A stretch of DNA of 18,350 bases from Funneliformis mosseae (taxonomy: Eukaryota > Glomeromycota > Glomeromycetes > Glomerales > Glomeraceae): assembly GCA_910592005.1 (NCBI GenBank), contig CAJVPP010001697.1, positions 1 through 18,350 on the forward strand, in the 5' to 3' direction. Under the pieces are notes generated by a model. It had not been told where the DNA came from and made no database searches. It worked only from the letters and a program-made list of their open reading frames with translations. Below are positions 9,979-18,182 of this stretch, one piece after another. The position numbers and the translations under genes were made by a program. How positions within the stretch are numbered: position 1 is the first letter of the stretch; every line of letters starts with the position of its first letter.

Positions 9979-10150
9979 TAGTCAACTCTTGTTATAACGA
10001 ACTCTATATCCTAAACCTCAACTTCGCTATAAGGCTATAGTGAAGATTTTAAGAGATTTTATTGGCCAATTCGCTATAACAAGAGTATTTTTATTATATT
10101 TGTTCAAAAAATTCGTTATATTAAGAGTTCGCTATATCAAGAGTTGACTG
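9979..10150. mobile_element. 172-bp pogo/Tigger-like MITE
   Basis: The left end reads TAGTCAACTCTTGTTATAAC and the reverse complement of the right end reads CAGTCAACTCTTGATATAGC. This is the CAGT(C/T)AACTCT..TATA.CGAA type of terminus known from pogo/Tigger-related DNA transposons. TA precedes (9,977-9,978) and follows (10,151-10,152) the element, as expected for the superfamily. Internal copies of TTCGCTATAA and its reverse complement (10,023-10,045, 10,069-10,079, 10,110-10,135) form subterminal repeats. There is no coding capacity, so it would have depended on a transposase elsewhere. The first base is T on the left and C on the right, again a transition. Confidence 0.82.
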
Positions 10151-10152
10151 TA

Positions 10153-10867
10153 GTATATTAATTAATAATAAAGTTCCAAATCAAATTATTTCTGATCTGA
10201 AAAATTTCAGATTAAATTAGTAATTCTCAGATTAATGATAAATTAGATTAATATATTATTTGACCTAAATTGAGTTAATAGTTTAACCAATCAAAATTAT
10301 AATATATTAGAATAAATTATTATTTAGTTTAATGATAATAATTATTCAATAAAAAAATAAATTATTTAATAAAAAAAATGATAATATATCATTCTAATTA
10401 AATAATAAATTGTTACTTTTAAATAATAATAAATTATTTAATTAGAATAATAATAATAAATTATTTAAGAAGAATAATAACAAATTATTCAAAAAAAAAT
10501 AATATTAACGTGCAATCTTTTCAGGTTGCAACTGTTAGATGTGATGTCGGAGGGTTGACTCTTTTATAGTTTACATAGTAAAATCTATAATTTTTAAGTT
10601 AAATGTTAATTACATTTTTAATACAAGGTGTCATAAAGATGTCTTAGGTAAAAAAGAGTTTATTGATAAATAAACAAACTAAAAGATAAAAATACTAAAA
10701 TAAGAAATACAAAAAGGAGAATTAATCACAAACAGGAAAGAGTAGCCTTATGCTAAAGGAAGGTTGCACACAGCCATCACTGAACTGATCAGATTGCATC
10801 TAGCAATTGATAGTTATCTTTTTCTAATGAATTTAGTCTTCTATATATACATTTAATTTATGTTAAA
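10153..10867. other. AT-rich stretch, AAATTATT-type low complexity, then a less AT-rich patch
   Basis: 10,310-10,500 is made of variants of AATAATAAATTATTTAA. 10,735-10,815 is clearly richer in G and C (for example AAGGAAGGTTGCACACAGCC), has no open frame, and may be a fragment of a dispersed repeat. I cannot identify it. Confidence 0.4.
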
Positions 10868-10903
10868 TATATTAACTATATTAACTATATTAACTATATT
10901 AAA
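10868..10903. repeat. 9-bp tandem repeat TATATTAAC x4
   Basis: Three exact copies of TATATTAAC followed by one copy with a changed last base. It lies about 135 bp downstream of the end of the lipoyltransferase gene. Confidence 0.8.
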
Positions 10904-11037
10904 CATATTTAATAATATGGGGTTTATTGTAAACAAATATTTTTATCCTAGATATAAAGTTTTTTAATTGAATGTTTTTTTTTCGCTTCAACATTTGAGA
11001 TAACATTCATTGTGATTTTTTTACACACAAATTACAT

Positions 11038-12060
11038 TTATAAAATATAATCCAAATTATTTTCTAAATAATTTAATATGATACTTTTCGATTGTAAATT
11101 TGATTCACAGAGAGAAATAACTTCGCGATCGAATACCCTACCAAAACTATTACATAGATTTGGTAAAACTTCCTCCACACCAATTTGCTCCTCCTCACCC
11201 CTTAATTTACTTAGTTCTTTAGAAATGGACGTCATCTGTTTATTTTCTAATCCACATGGAATTATATGATTAAACCAATTTAAATCTGTATTACAGTTCA
11301 ATGCAAATCCATGTGAAGTTATGTATCTTTGTACTTGAATTCCTAGAACAAAAATTAATTTATATAAAAATTTTTGATTAAAAAAAATTAAATAAAAAAA
11401 TTTAATAATTTTACCTATTGCACATATTTTTTCTTGATCGTTCACCCAAACTCCCGTATTCTTGGTGTTTTTGGCTTTTATACCATATTTTATACACGTG
11501 TCTATAATCATCCGTTCTATAGCAGCAACATAACATCTTACCGAAAGCTATCATAAAATTATTATGTATAATTTTTTATATATATATCTCTTTATTACTA
11601 ATTTAATTTAAAATTTTTACCTTATAATTCCGTAAATCCAAAATTGGATATCCAACCAATTGTCCAGGTCCATGAAACGTAATTTGTCCGCCCCTCAAGG
11701 TCTATAATAATGATCAAAATTATAAAATCAACAAATTAAAAAAAAACCACCCTTTCGATAATTTACTTCATGATATTCTGCGCCAAATTCTTGTAATCGA
11801 AGTCTCTCAAATTCTCCCCTTCCCTTATCTCTTCTACCAGTGGTATAAGTAGGTGGATGCTGTACCAACAACAACAAATCATCCTCCAATTTATTTTCTA
11901 TTCTACTTTTAACTAAAAATCGTTGAAGGGTTAATGCTTTTATATATGTTACTTGATTTAAATAAATGTACGGAAGAACTAGTGAATTTGAATTTGAAAG
12001 TATTACGGGAAAGGTACTTGTCGCTTTTTGGAGCGGATTGAAAAATGTTCTAGGGAACAT
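11038..12060 (-). CDS. LIP2: Mitochondrial lipoyl(octanoyl) transferase (LIPT2/Lip2, LipB family)
   Basis: The enzyme moves octanoate from acyl-carrier protein to a lysine of the glycine cleavage H protein and 2-oxoacid dehydrogenase E2 subunits, the first step of mitochondrial lipoate synthesis. I assign four exons: 12,060-11,767; 11,701-11,621; 11,547-11,415; 11,342-11,038. The introns are 65, 73 and 72 nt, all GT-AG, giving 270 aa. Family motifs in order are [11 protein letters not shown] (67-77), [15 protein letters not shown] (99-113), [15 protein letters not shown] with the presumed catalytic Lys165, and [17 protein letters not shown] (177-193) followed by HIIPCGL with the presumed catalytic Cys199. 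The start is the first in-frame ATG; a frame extension to 12,162 begins with GTG and is not used. Residues 1-26 ([17 protein letters not shown]...) lack acidic residues and fit a mitochondrial presequence. The first donor is GAA|GTAAAT, which alone restores ..YHE-TLRGGQ in phase. Confidence 0.93.
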
Positions 12061-12077
12061 TATATGATCTACTATAT

Positions 12078-12189
12078 CTGTGAAATAAATTAATGTTAAG
12101 ATGTTTGTTTTTGTGTAATATGAATTATGTAATAGATTTAACGAGTTTGTTTGCAAATTCACATATTGTTATTTTAATTATTTTTTTAC
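12078..12189 (-). promoter_or_regulatory. Possible 5'-UTR intron of the lipoyltransferase gene
   Basis: On the minus strand, CTTAAC (branch-like, complement of 12,095-12,100) followed 20 nt later by TTTATTTCACAG (ending at 12,078) is a good fungal 3' splice site, 17 nt before the start codon. A matching donor could be GTAAAA with its G at 12,189, but other donors are possible. If an upstream coding exon exists, the frame is open across the acceptor (IVDHI-M), so an alternative longer N-terminus is not excluded. Confidence 0.4.
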
Positions 12190-12317
12190 AATTTAAAATC
12201 ATAAAACCAGATGATTTATGATTTATGCTTTATGTTATATTACTTTATTACTTCATCTCACTTGTTAATATTGTTAATATTAAATTTTTTAAATAAGGTT
12301 GATACTATAATATGCAT

Positions 12318-12482
12318 TATTATTAGTATATAAAGTTTATATGTCCTCCTATGACGCGGTTTATAGCCCGCCAATAAAACCATTAGTACTTTACTTCAAT
12401 TTTGTAATTGTTATTAATGTATAAAGGTTTATGCCATTCGATCCTTATAACTCGGTTTATAATTCGCCATCAATAAAAACCA
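12318..12482. repeat. Imperfect direct duplication in the intergenic region
   Basis: Segment 12,318-12,382 and segment 12,411-12,482 share the order TTATTA..GTATAAAG.TTTAT, then CGGTTTATA, then CGCC, then AATAAAA.CCA. The first has small gaps relative to the second. The pair lies between the stop codon of the kinase and the start region of the lipoyltransferase, so it could hold the 3' end signals of one gene, promoter elements of the other, or both. Both copies are richer in G/C than neighbouring intergenic DNA. Confidence 0.6.
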
Positions 12483-12492
12483 AATGATAATC

Positions 12493-14832
12493 TTATTTTT
12501 TATCAACGTCTGCCGTAGTTTTCGGTTTTTCCGGGAGTGGATGATGACGTTGTCGGTTACGCTTTATAGGCGGATCAGAATTATCATTTTGTTCGTCGCC
12601 TTCTGGACTATGTCTTTTGTCTTTATTACGCCCACGCTTCGAATTATCTTTCATTTCGTCAATTGAATTCCGCCGGTTTTTTGGTTGATCATGATTGTCT
12701 GTTCGCGTGACATATCGACTACGCTTTTTAGGTTCGTGTGGATCACGCTGTCTTTCAGGACTTCGCATCCTTTTTGACTTTTTGCGATCTTTTCGTTCAA
12801 ACCGTTCTTGCCTTTCGGAATGTTTCTCGGCTGATGTGATTCTTGTAGAAATTTCCTCGGCTTTATGTTCTTTCTTCTCCTTTTGTTTATTACGACGACT
12901 ATATTCGTGACTTGATTCATACTGCGGTAAACTAATAATCAAATCCGCGTCAATAAAACTTTTCAATAAAAAAAATGTTGACTATTATAACTTACTCTTT
13001 GGGTTCTGCGGGCAAAGGATCTGTCCAGAAATAATCATGGTCTAATGCCTGAAATGCAGTCAACCGATGTTTTGGATCAAGTACAAGCAATCTATCCATT
13101 AGTTCCGCTGCTTGTGATCCATGCCTAGAAAAATATTATTATTAAAAAACGATCGAATGATTCATAAATAATAGGAATTTTTTTACAACCTTTCAAATTC
13201 GGAAATCACTCTTCGCGGTAATTCTTTCTCAGGTTCGATCTGCTGATCTGGTGTTCCCAAACCCTTAAAGGTATCAGCTGTTGGTGTTCCACATAATTTA
13301 TAAATGATCTCTAATTGATGAATATCAGAATGTCCTATAATCAATTAGGATAATAAATAAATTTAGTTACTGGTTTGAAGCTAACGATATTTTATAATTT
13401 TCTAAATTGAAAATAACCCATCAGTATTGGTTGCCTTCTTAACATCTCGCCAAAAACGCACCTAGAAACAAAAATGACCAAATTAGCATAACATTAAACG
13501 AGTAAGAGCCACGAAAGAAATCAAGGAATAATCAATTACTTGCCCAATTGCCCACATATCAATTGCGATTGAATAATGTTTTGCACCGAGTAATAATTCC
13601 GGTGACCTATACCACCGCGTTACCACACATCCAGTTAATGATTTGTCATTTATTATCGGACGTGAAAGACCAAAATCTGCAATCTTAAGAATGCCGTTAT
13701 TGTCAATTAATAAATTGGCAGCTAAAAAAATTATATTAGGTTAGGAAAATATAATTAAAAAATCTTGTTTTTTGGAAAAAAAAATTGAAACAACAAACCT
13801 TTTAGATCGCGATGTAATATTTTTTGCTGATTAAAGGATTTCATTTAAAATATATTTCAAGATTTAATTATTGTATTCCACAAAAGAGTATAACTACATA
13901 CTTGATGAAGGTAGAAGGTTCCTTCCAATAATTGCTTTAAATAACATTTGATTTGTGAAGGAGCGAATTGAACATCTTTATTCTCTAGAAGACCAGCTAG
14001 ATCATGGTCCATATAAGGGAATACCATATATATCGAAGGCTGATCTTCCTTATCACCTTATAAATAAATAATTTTAAGATTTGTTACAAGTTATAATCGA
14101 CTTGATATATAAATCTTTTTACCATATTCAAACGCCATATCACTCAGCGTGACAACGTTCGTATGACTAAGTTGCCGGAGAATCTTTATTTCTCTGATCG
14201 CAGTAATTGGAATACCTTCTTTTTCATTATGCATCAAGATTCTCTTCAAAGCAACAATATTCTTAGACTTTTTATGAACACCCTTGTGAACCTCACTATC
14301 ATGTTGATGTTTTAAGAAAATAACAATAAATGATGTAACATGACAATAAGAATGTATTACACGTAAAGATTTTGATTAACAATTGCACAGATTTATATAC
14401 CCAAATGTTCCCTCGCCAAGTTTGTCTTTTATCTCATAGTCAGTTATCGAAGAACATCCTACAAATGTGTGCTCACTAAAAAAAGAAATTTAAAAAAAAA
14501 AAAATGAGAAAAAGAATAACGAACTTATAAGAGCGATCGAAATATGTGATTTCATACGGATAAAAGTTATGGGGTGGACTATACGACTGAACATTCTTCG
14601 GAGTTTTGATTCTGTAGGGAGAACCTGCGGGAGTGACAAGACTATAACCTCCATTATCATCACTATAAATCCCTTGAACTTCGTTTCCAGAATCAAAATC
14701 ATTTAAAAAATGCCCTTCCTGCGACGAGGATCTTGAAGGTATTACATCTACTGGACTAACTGGATGCTCTTTTGGCCTGCAAGCAGGAGGCGACGGAGAT
14801 ACTGATAAGTTTAAAGCGTCGTTTGTTGTCAT
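12493..14832 (-). CDS. BUR1: Cyclin-dependent kinase Bur1/Cdk9 (P-TEFb-type elongation kinase)
   Basis: Nuclear kinase that, with a cyclin T/Bur2-type partner, phosphorylates the RNA polymerase II C-terminal domain and Spt5. I assign ten exons: 14,832-14,525; 14,475-14,401; 14,295-14,123; 14,056-13,902; 13,826-13,799; 13,721-13,544; 13,461-13,418; 13,334-13,190; 13,124-12,996; 12,931-12,493. These give 1,674 nt, 557 aa, in phase throughout. A Ser/Pro-rich N-tail (1-102) leads into [11 protein letters not shown], typical of fungal Bur1. Then come the Gly loop LGEGTFGEVHKG (122-133), VALK with Lys145, the PITAIRE helix (157-163), MDHDLAGLL (201-209), HRDLKAANLL (242-251), DFGLSR (262-267), [14 protein letters not shown] with T-loop Thr281, and DMWAIGCVFGEM (301-312). 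[14 protein letters not shown] opens a basic Arg/Lys/Ser/Glu-rich tail (about 412-557). Intron 6 begins with GC. The APE motif is SPE, whereas PPE is common in Cdk9. Confidence 0.93.
13462..13543 (-). other. GC-AG intron (intron 6 of the kinase gene)
   Basis: The exon ends ...TGGGCAATTGG and the intron begins GCAAGTAATTG and ends TTTGTTTCTAG. This 82-nt intron splits a Gly codon (GG|G), giving WAIG-CVFGEM, the conserved F-helix region of CDKs. The nearby GT at the complement of 13,540-13,539 would shift the frame (ATT GGG CAA|GTG CGT) and destroy the motif. GCAAGT is the well-known strong non-canonical donor. All other introns I assigned in this gene begin with GT. Confidence 0.9.
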
Positions 14833-15130
14833 TGTGCGTTATTTGTTTTTTATTGAAAGGCTTTAGTTAGGAGGTTAAAAACAACTCTATATTTCAGAGC
14901 TTCATTGAGAGATGCGAAATTTTAGTTTAATGTTGTGTAACAACATTCTTGATCAGTCGGAATTTTTAAATTGGATGATAATCCAGCTTACGTGAACTTT
15001 ATATTTTAAATCCAAATCAGGTAATTACTAGAATTATAACAATAGCCTCATCTTTGGTGGTTGGTTCACTTGGTATACGAAATTGCGCGACTTAATATTT
15101 TTTTTTATCAAATTATAACGTTCTCACATT
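14833..15130. promoter_or_regulatory. Upstream region of the kinase gene
   Basis: This stretch is less AT-rich than what lies beyond and must hold the 5' leader and promoter of the minus-strand kinase gene. I see no unambiguous TATA element in the right place and no strong repeat. The composition drops sharply to simple A/T sequence at about 15,130, which I take as the outer edge of the functional island. Confidence 0.45.
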
Positions 15131-16599
15131 CGATTATATCACTAATTAACCTTATTTCTGAATAAGATATATAAATATTTGTCAAATATATATTATATAT
15201 TATTATTATTAATATTAAGTATAATCCTATTATTATTAATAAATAGCTTTAAATAATTTTTATAAAATAAGTTTAAAGCGCATATATTAATCAAAATCAA
15301 AATTTAGACATGATAAATCAATCAATTGAATTCAACCTAAATTTAATCTAAAATTAAATATTATTAAAAATCAGTCAAAATTTGACTTATATAATTTATA
15401 GCTAATTGGTATAATCAAATTAAATTGATAAATCTAAATATCACTAATTTTTATCAAAAAATATAACTGATATATTTCAAATTACTATTGTTGATCATTT
15501 GTATTATATTATTTGTTTATTTATATTGAAATTATAGCAAAAATTTCTCTTTTATACAAATTTATTTTTAATAATTTGATATTTCAGTTCAAAAAAATCA
15601 CTTTTGAATAATTTAAATAAAATTATTTAGCAAATCTAAAATTACTTGAATAAATTTTATTAAAATTAGTTTAGTATTTATAAAATAAATCAATTTTTGT
15701 AAAATAATAATATACAAATTAACTTTTTTATTATTTTAACTAATTTTAGTATTTCATTTCAAAAAAATCATCATTGGTAATTTAAATAAAGTTGTTAATA
15801 GGTTTAATTACTTAAATCTTAATTTTTATAAAAATTAAATTAATATTAATAAAGTAAATAATATTATTGTTTAAAGTATAGTGAAGAACAATCAAATACT
15901 AGGTATATCAAATGTAAAGTTATTTTGTCTTACATATTAATTACTTAATAGATTCTGTATTACTAATATTATATTATATGTATTTTACAAAAATTAAATA
16001 CTAAAAAATTGAACATAAATTAATAAATTATGATTATTATTAAAAATTATAGCTGAAATTATACTTTAGATTAGAATAGTTACCATTCTTTAGTTTATAT
16101 ACAAATATTATTTAATACAGTCATATCTTTATATCTTTATATAGTTATCCTTTATATAAGTATATTATATATATAATTACATATTTAAAATTTTAAATAA
16201 GTTTAATTATAAAAAAAGTTTCTTTTTATGATACATTTCACCTATTTTTAAAATAAATTACGTGATTAAATTTGTAAATACTTTTTAAATATATAATTAT
16301 AAAAAAATAAAACTAATAAAATGAAAGTTTATAATATAAGCTATAAAACTACTAGTTTTTTTTTAATTTTATTATAAACTTTTATAACTATTAATATTTA
16401 AGTTTAAGCATTTATATAGAAAGTAGCATAATTTCAGACTATTAAAATTTCATAAATTATCATAAATTTTCAATGTATTTAATAAATTATATAAAAAGAT
16501 TATTGTTTAATTAATTTTTTGATGTACCTTCTTTCTAAAAAAATGTCTTCATAAAAATCAATTACGTAAAAATAATGGAAGATTTAGTACTTTAAAGAA
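15131..16599. other. AT-rich intergenic sequence
   Basis: No supported gene or RNA. It contains the degenerate duplication at 15,569-15,835 and a small palindrome AAAACTACTAGTTTT near 16,346-16,360. Confidence 0.5.
15569..15835. repeat. Degenerate direct duplication, period about 170 bp
   Basis: 15,569-15,668 and about 15,735-15,835 share the order TATTTCA.TTCAAAAAAATCA, then TAATTTAAATAAA, then AATTACTT.AAT, then TTAAAATT or TAAAAATT. The copies have many base differences and small gaps. Extreme AT content makes chance similarity possible, but the co-linear order over about 100 bp is more than I would expect. Confidence 0.45.
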
Positions 16600-17915
16600 A
16601 ATTTCTATAATTTTGGATTGGAAAAGGAATCTGAAATTGAAGAAGTAGCTGATAATTAGAAAATGAATAAGATAGTAGTTGGAAAGATGAAAATTAGGTG
16701 AATGAAGGAACTTTATAAGATGTGTGATAAGTTTAATAAATTTAGTTTAAAAGAATAATGCAGTATTGAAGAAGTAGCTAATAATTAGAAAATGAATAAG
16801 ATAGTAGTTGGAAAGATGAAAATTAGGTGAATGAAGGAACTTTATAAGATGTGTGAGAAGTTTAATAAATTTAGTTTAGAAGAATAATGCAGTATTAAAT
16901 AAATAAAAGTGTGGGTTTTTTCTTATTAGGCTAATAAAAAAGTCTATATATTATGACAAGTGGTGTCTGAATAGTACTTATACTATTGCTATAAATAACA
17001 CAAAAAATATAACTGAATATTTTTTTTTCTATAAAGGATTCTGATAATAATATTTTTTTTTTAGATACAGCTAACAAAATTTTTGAATTTTTAAATAATA
17101 GAAATGAAGAGGATGATTAAATATTTAAAAATGCTTTGCAAAAAAATTACAATATTAAAAATTGAATTAAAAAAATCTCATAAGAAAAATGTCTATTATT
17201 AAATACAGTAAAAAAGAGCAATCTTTGAATATCTTCAAAGATTAGATGAAAATGATAAAGGAAAAATAGATGTAAGTATGAAAGTTGCTAAATAGTGTTT
17301 ATTAATACTGGTTCTTATAAAATAATAATGATCTATAAATAGGTAGAATATTGATTAAAAATGTGTTATATTTCTCCTGTATATCATGAAAAATATCAAA
17401 AAACAGTATGATTAATTGGTAATGAGAATATAATTAATAGATATAAAGTTTAGATTCAAATATAAAGTAATAGAGTTACTTCAAAAACTTTAAAGATTTT
17501 ATTAAAAATATACTTCTTATTAAATTTGATATTATTAAAAAAACTATTTCATCTATAAAAGCTATCTGATAGCTAATATTCTTAGATTTTTTATCAATAA
17601 TATCATTAAAGTATATATTATAATAAATACAAATACAAAGAAATAATAACTTATTAAGAAAAATTTCTTAAAACAATTTCTTATTATGAAACCTATATGG
17701 TAAAATATAATGAAAATGATATAAAGTGTATTCCTTCTAAATTAAAAAGATAGTGAAAAAGAATATATCTTAATTACTTATGATGAATACATTTTTTATA
17801 CTAAGATGATAAAAGAGGAGTTTAGGCTCCAAATGGTGAATTACCATTATGAAAAAAGAGAATAGAAGATTAATTATAATTAGTGAATTTCTTTCTGAAA
17901 CTTGTAAGTGTTTAT
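16600..17915 (+). pseudogene. Decayed DDE-transposase-like gene of a multicopy Glomeromycotina family
   Basis: Plus-strand codons, across many frameshifts and stops, read in order: DSSWKDEN and VNEGTL (about 16,670-16,720), NKIFEFLNNRNEEDD (17,073-17,118), KRAIFEYLQRLDENDKGKID (about 17,212-17,271), KYQKTV (17,393-17,411), EKFLKTISYYETYMVKYNEN (about 17,658-17,717), ITYDEYIFYT (about 17,771-17,800), DDKRGV (17,805-17,822), APNGELPL and SEFLSETC. The last part corresponds to a THDEC.FY..DGKRGVWAP.GE.PLRKKG...SEFL pattern that I remember from abundant predicted transposases of Rhizophagus, where the DE of THDE is a likely catalytic acid. Here His and Cys have become Tyr, Trp became TAG (17,823-17,825), and another codon became TGA. 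The family match is from memory. Confidence 0.6.
16637..16894 (+). repeat. 129-bp tandem duplication inside the transposase relic
   Basis: The segment beginning TTGAAGAAGTAGCT at 16,637 recurs at 16,766, giving two adjacent copies of 129 bp with only a few differences, such as GCTGATAATTAG against GCTAATAATTAG. 129 is a multiple of three (43 codons), so the duplication would have kept the frame if it arose while the gene was alive. However, the same stop codons occur in both copies, which points to duplication after decay began. Confidence 0.9.
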
Positions 17916-17978
17916 ATTTAAATTAAAAAAATATATTAAAATATTCAACTATATCAAATGAAGTACAAGTAATGCTCT

Positions 17979-18140
17979 GAACGGTTCAGTTCGGTCTGGA
18001 TTATAGGCCAATCCGAAACCGAACCGAAAATTCTGGTTCAGTTCAGTTCAGATTATAAATCTTAAAAATGCCAATCCAAAATCGAACCGAACCGTAAACT
18101 GGTAAAAATCCGAACTGAACCAAAAATTTTAGATTAATCC
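17979..18140. repeat. GGTTC/GAACC-rich inverted-repeat element
   Basis: GGTTCAGTTCGG at 17,983-17,994 pairs perfectly with CCGAACTGAACC at 18,110-18,121. Internal copies of CCGAACCGAA and GGTTCAGTTCAG, plus CCAATCC twice, form nested weaker pairings. It looks like a short non-autonomous element or palindromic satellite; no target duplication is evident. Confidence 0.65.
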
Positions 18141-18182
18141 GAAAGTTTAGTTTGATATATTCGAATTTCAAAGGGAACTTAA

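Noticed and set aside
10735..10815. SINE or LTR fragment
   Set aside because: Only the composition differs from the surroundings; there is no internal promoter box, terminal repeat or primer-binding site that I can defend.
11078..11269. Plus-strand open frame of 63 codons
   Set aside because: It is antisense to the last lipoyltransferase exon and has no protein-family features.
11728..11766. Lipoyltransferase exon 1 continuing through VNYRKGGF
   Set aside because: The downstream exon starting TLRGGQ needs a phase-0 donor. Only GAA|GTAAAT at 11,767/11,766 provides it; the GTGG and GTTT sites would shift the frame.
12061..12162. Lipoyltransferase starting at 12,162
   Set aside because: The codon there is GTG, not ATG. 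The added 34 residues contain a splice acceptor signal and have no similarity to the family.
12484..12920. Open frames on + (12,484-12,666; 12,695-12,910) and another - frame (12,651-12,920)
   Set aside because: They are shadows of the Arg/Lys/Ser-rich last exon of the kinase in other frames.
12932..12958. A 37-nt intron 9 in the kinase (acceptor at 12,959)
   Set aside because: The acceptor at 12,932 gives a 64-nt intron with a TTGAC branch-like site and the typical [11 protein letters not shown] junction. The shorter form is kept only as a possible alternative.
14490..14702. Minus-strand open frame of 70 codons
   Set aside because: It overlaps kinase exon 1 in another frame and runs into the T-rich intron; it is hydrophobic only because of the T run.
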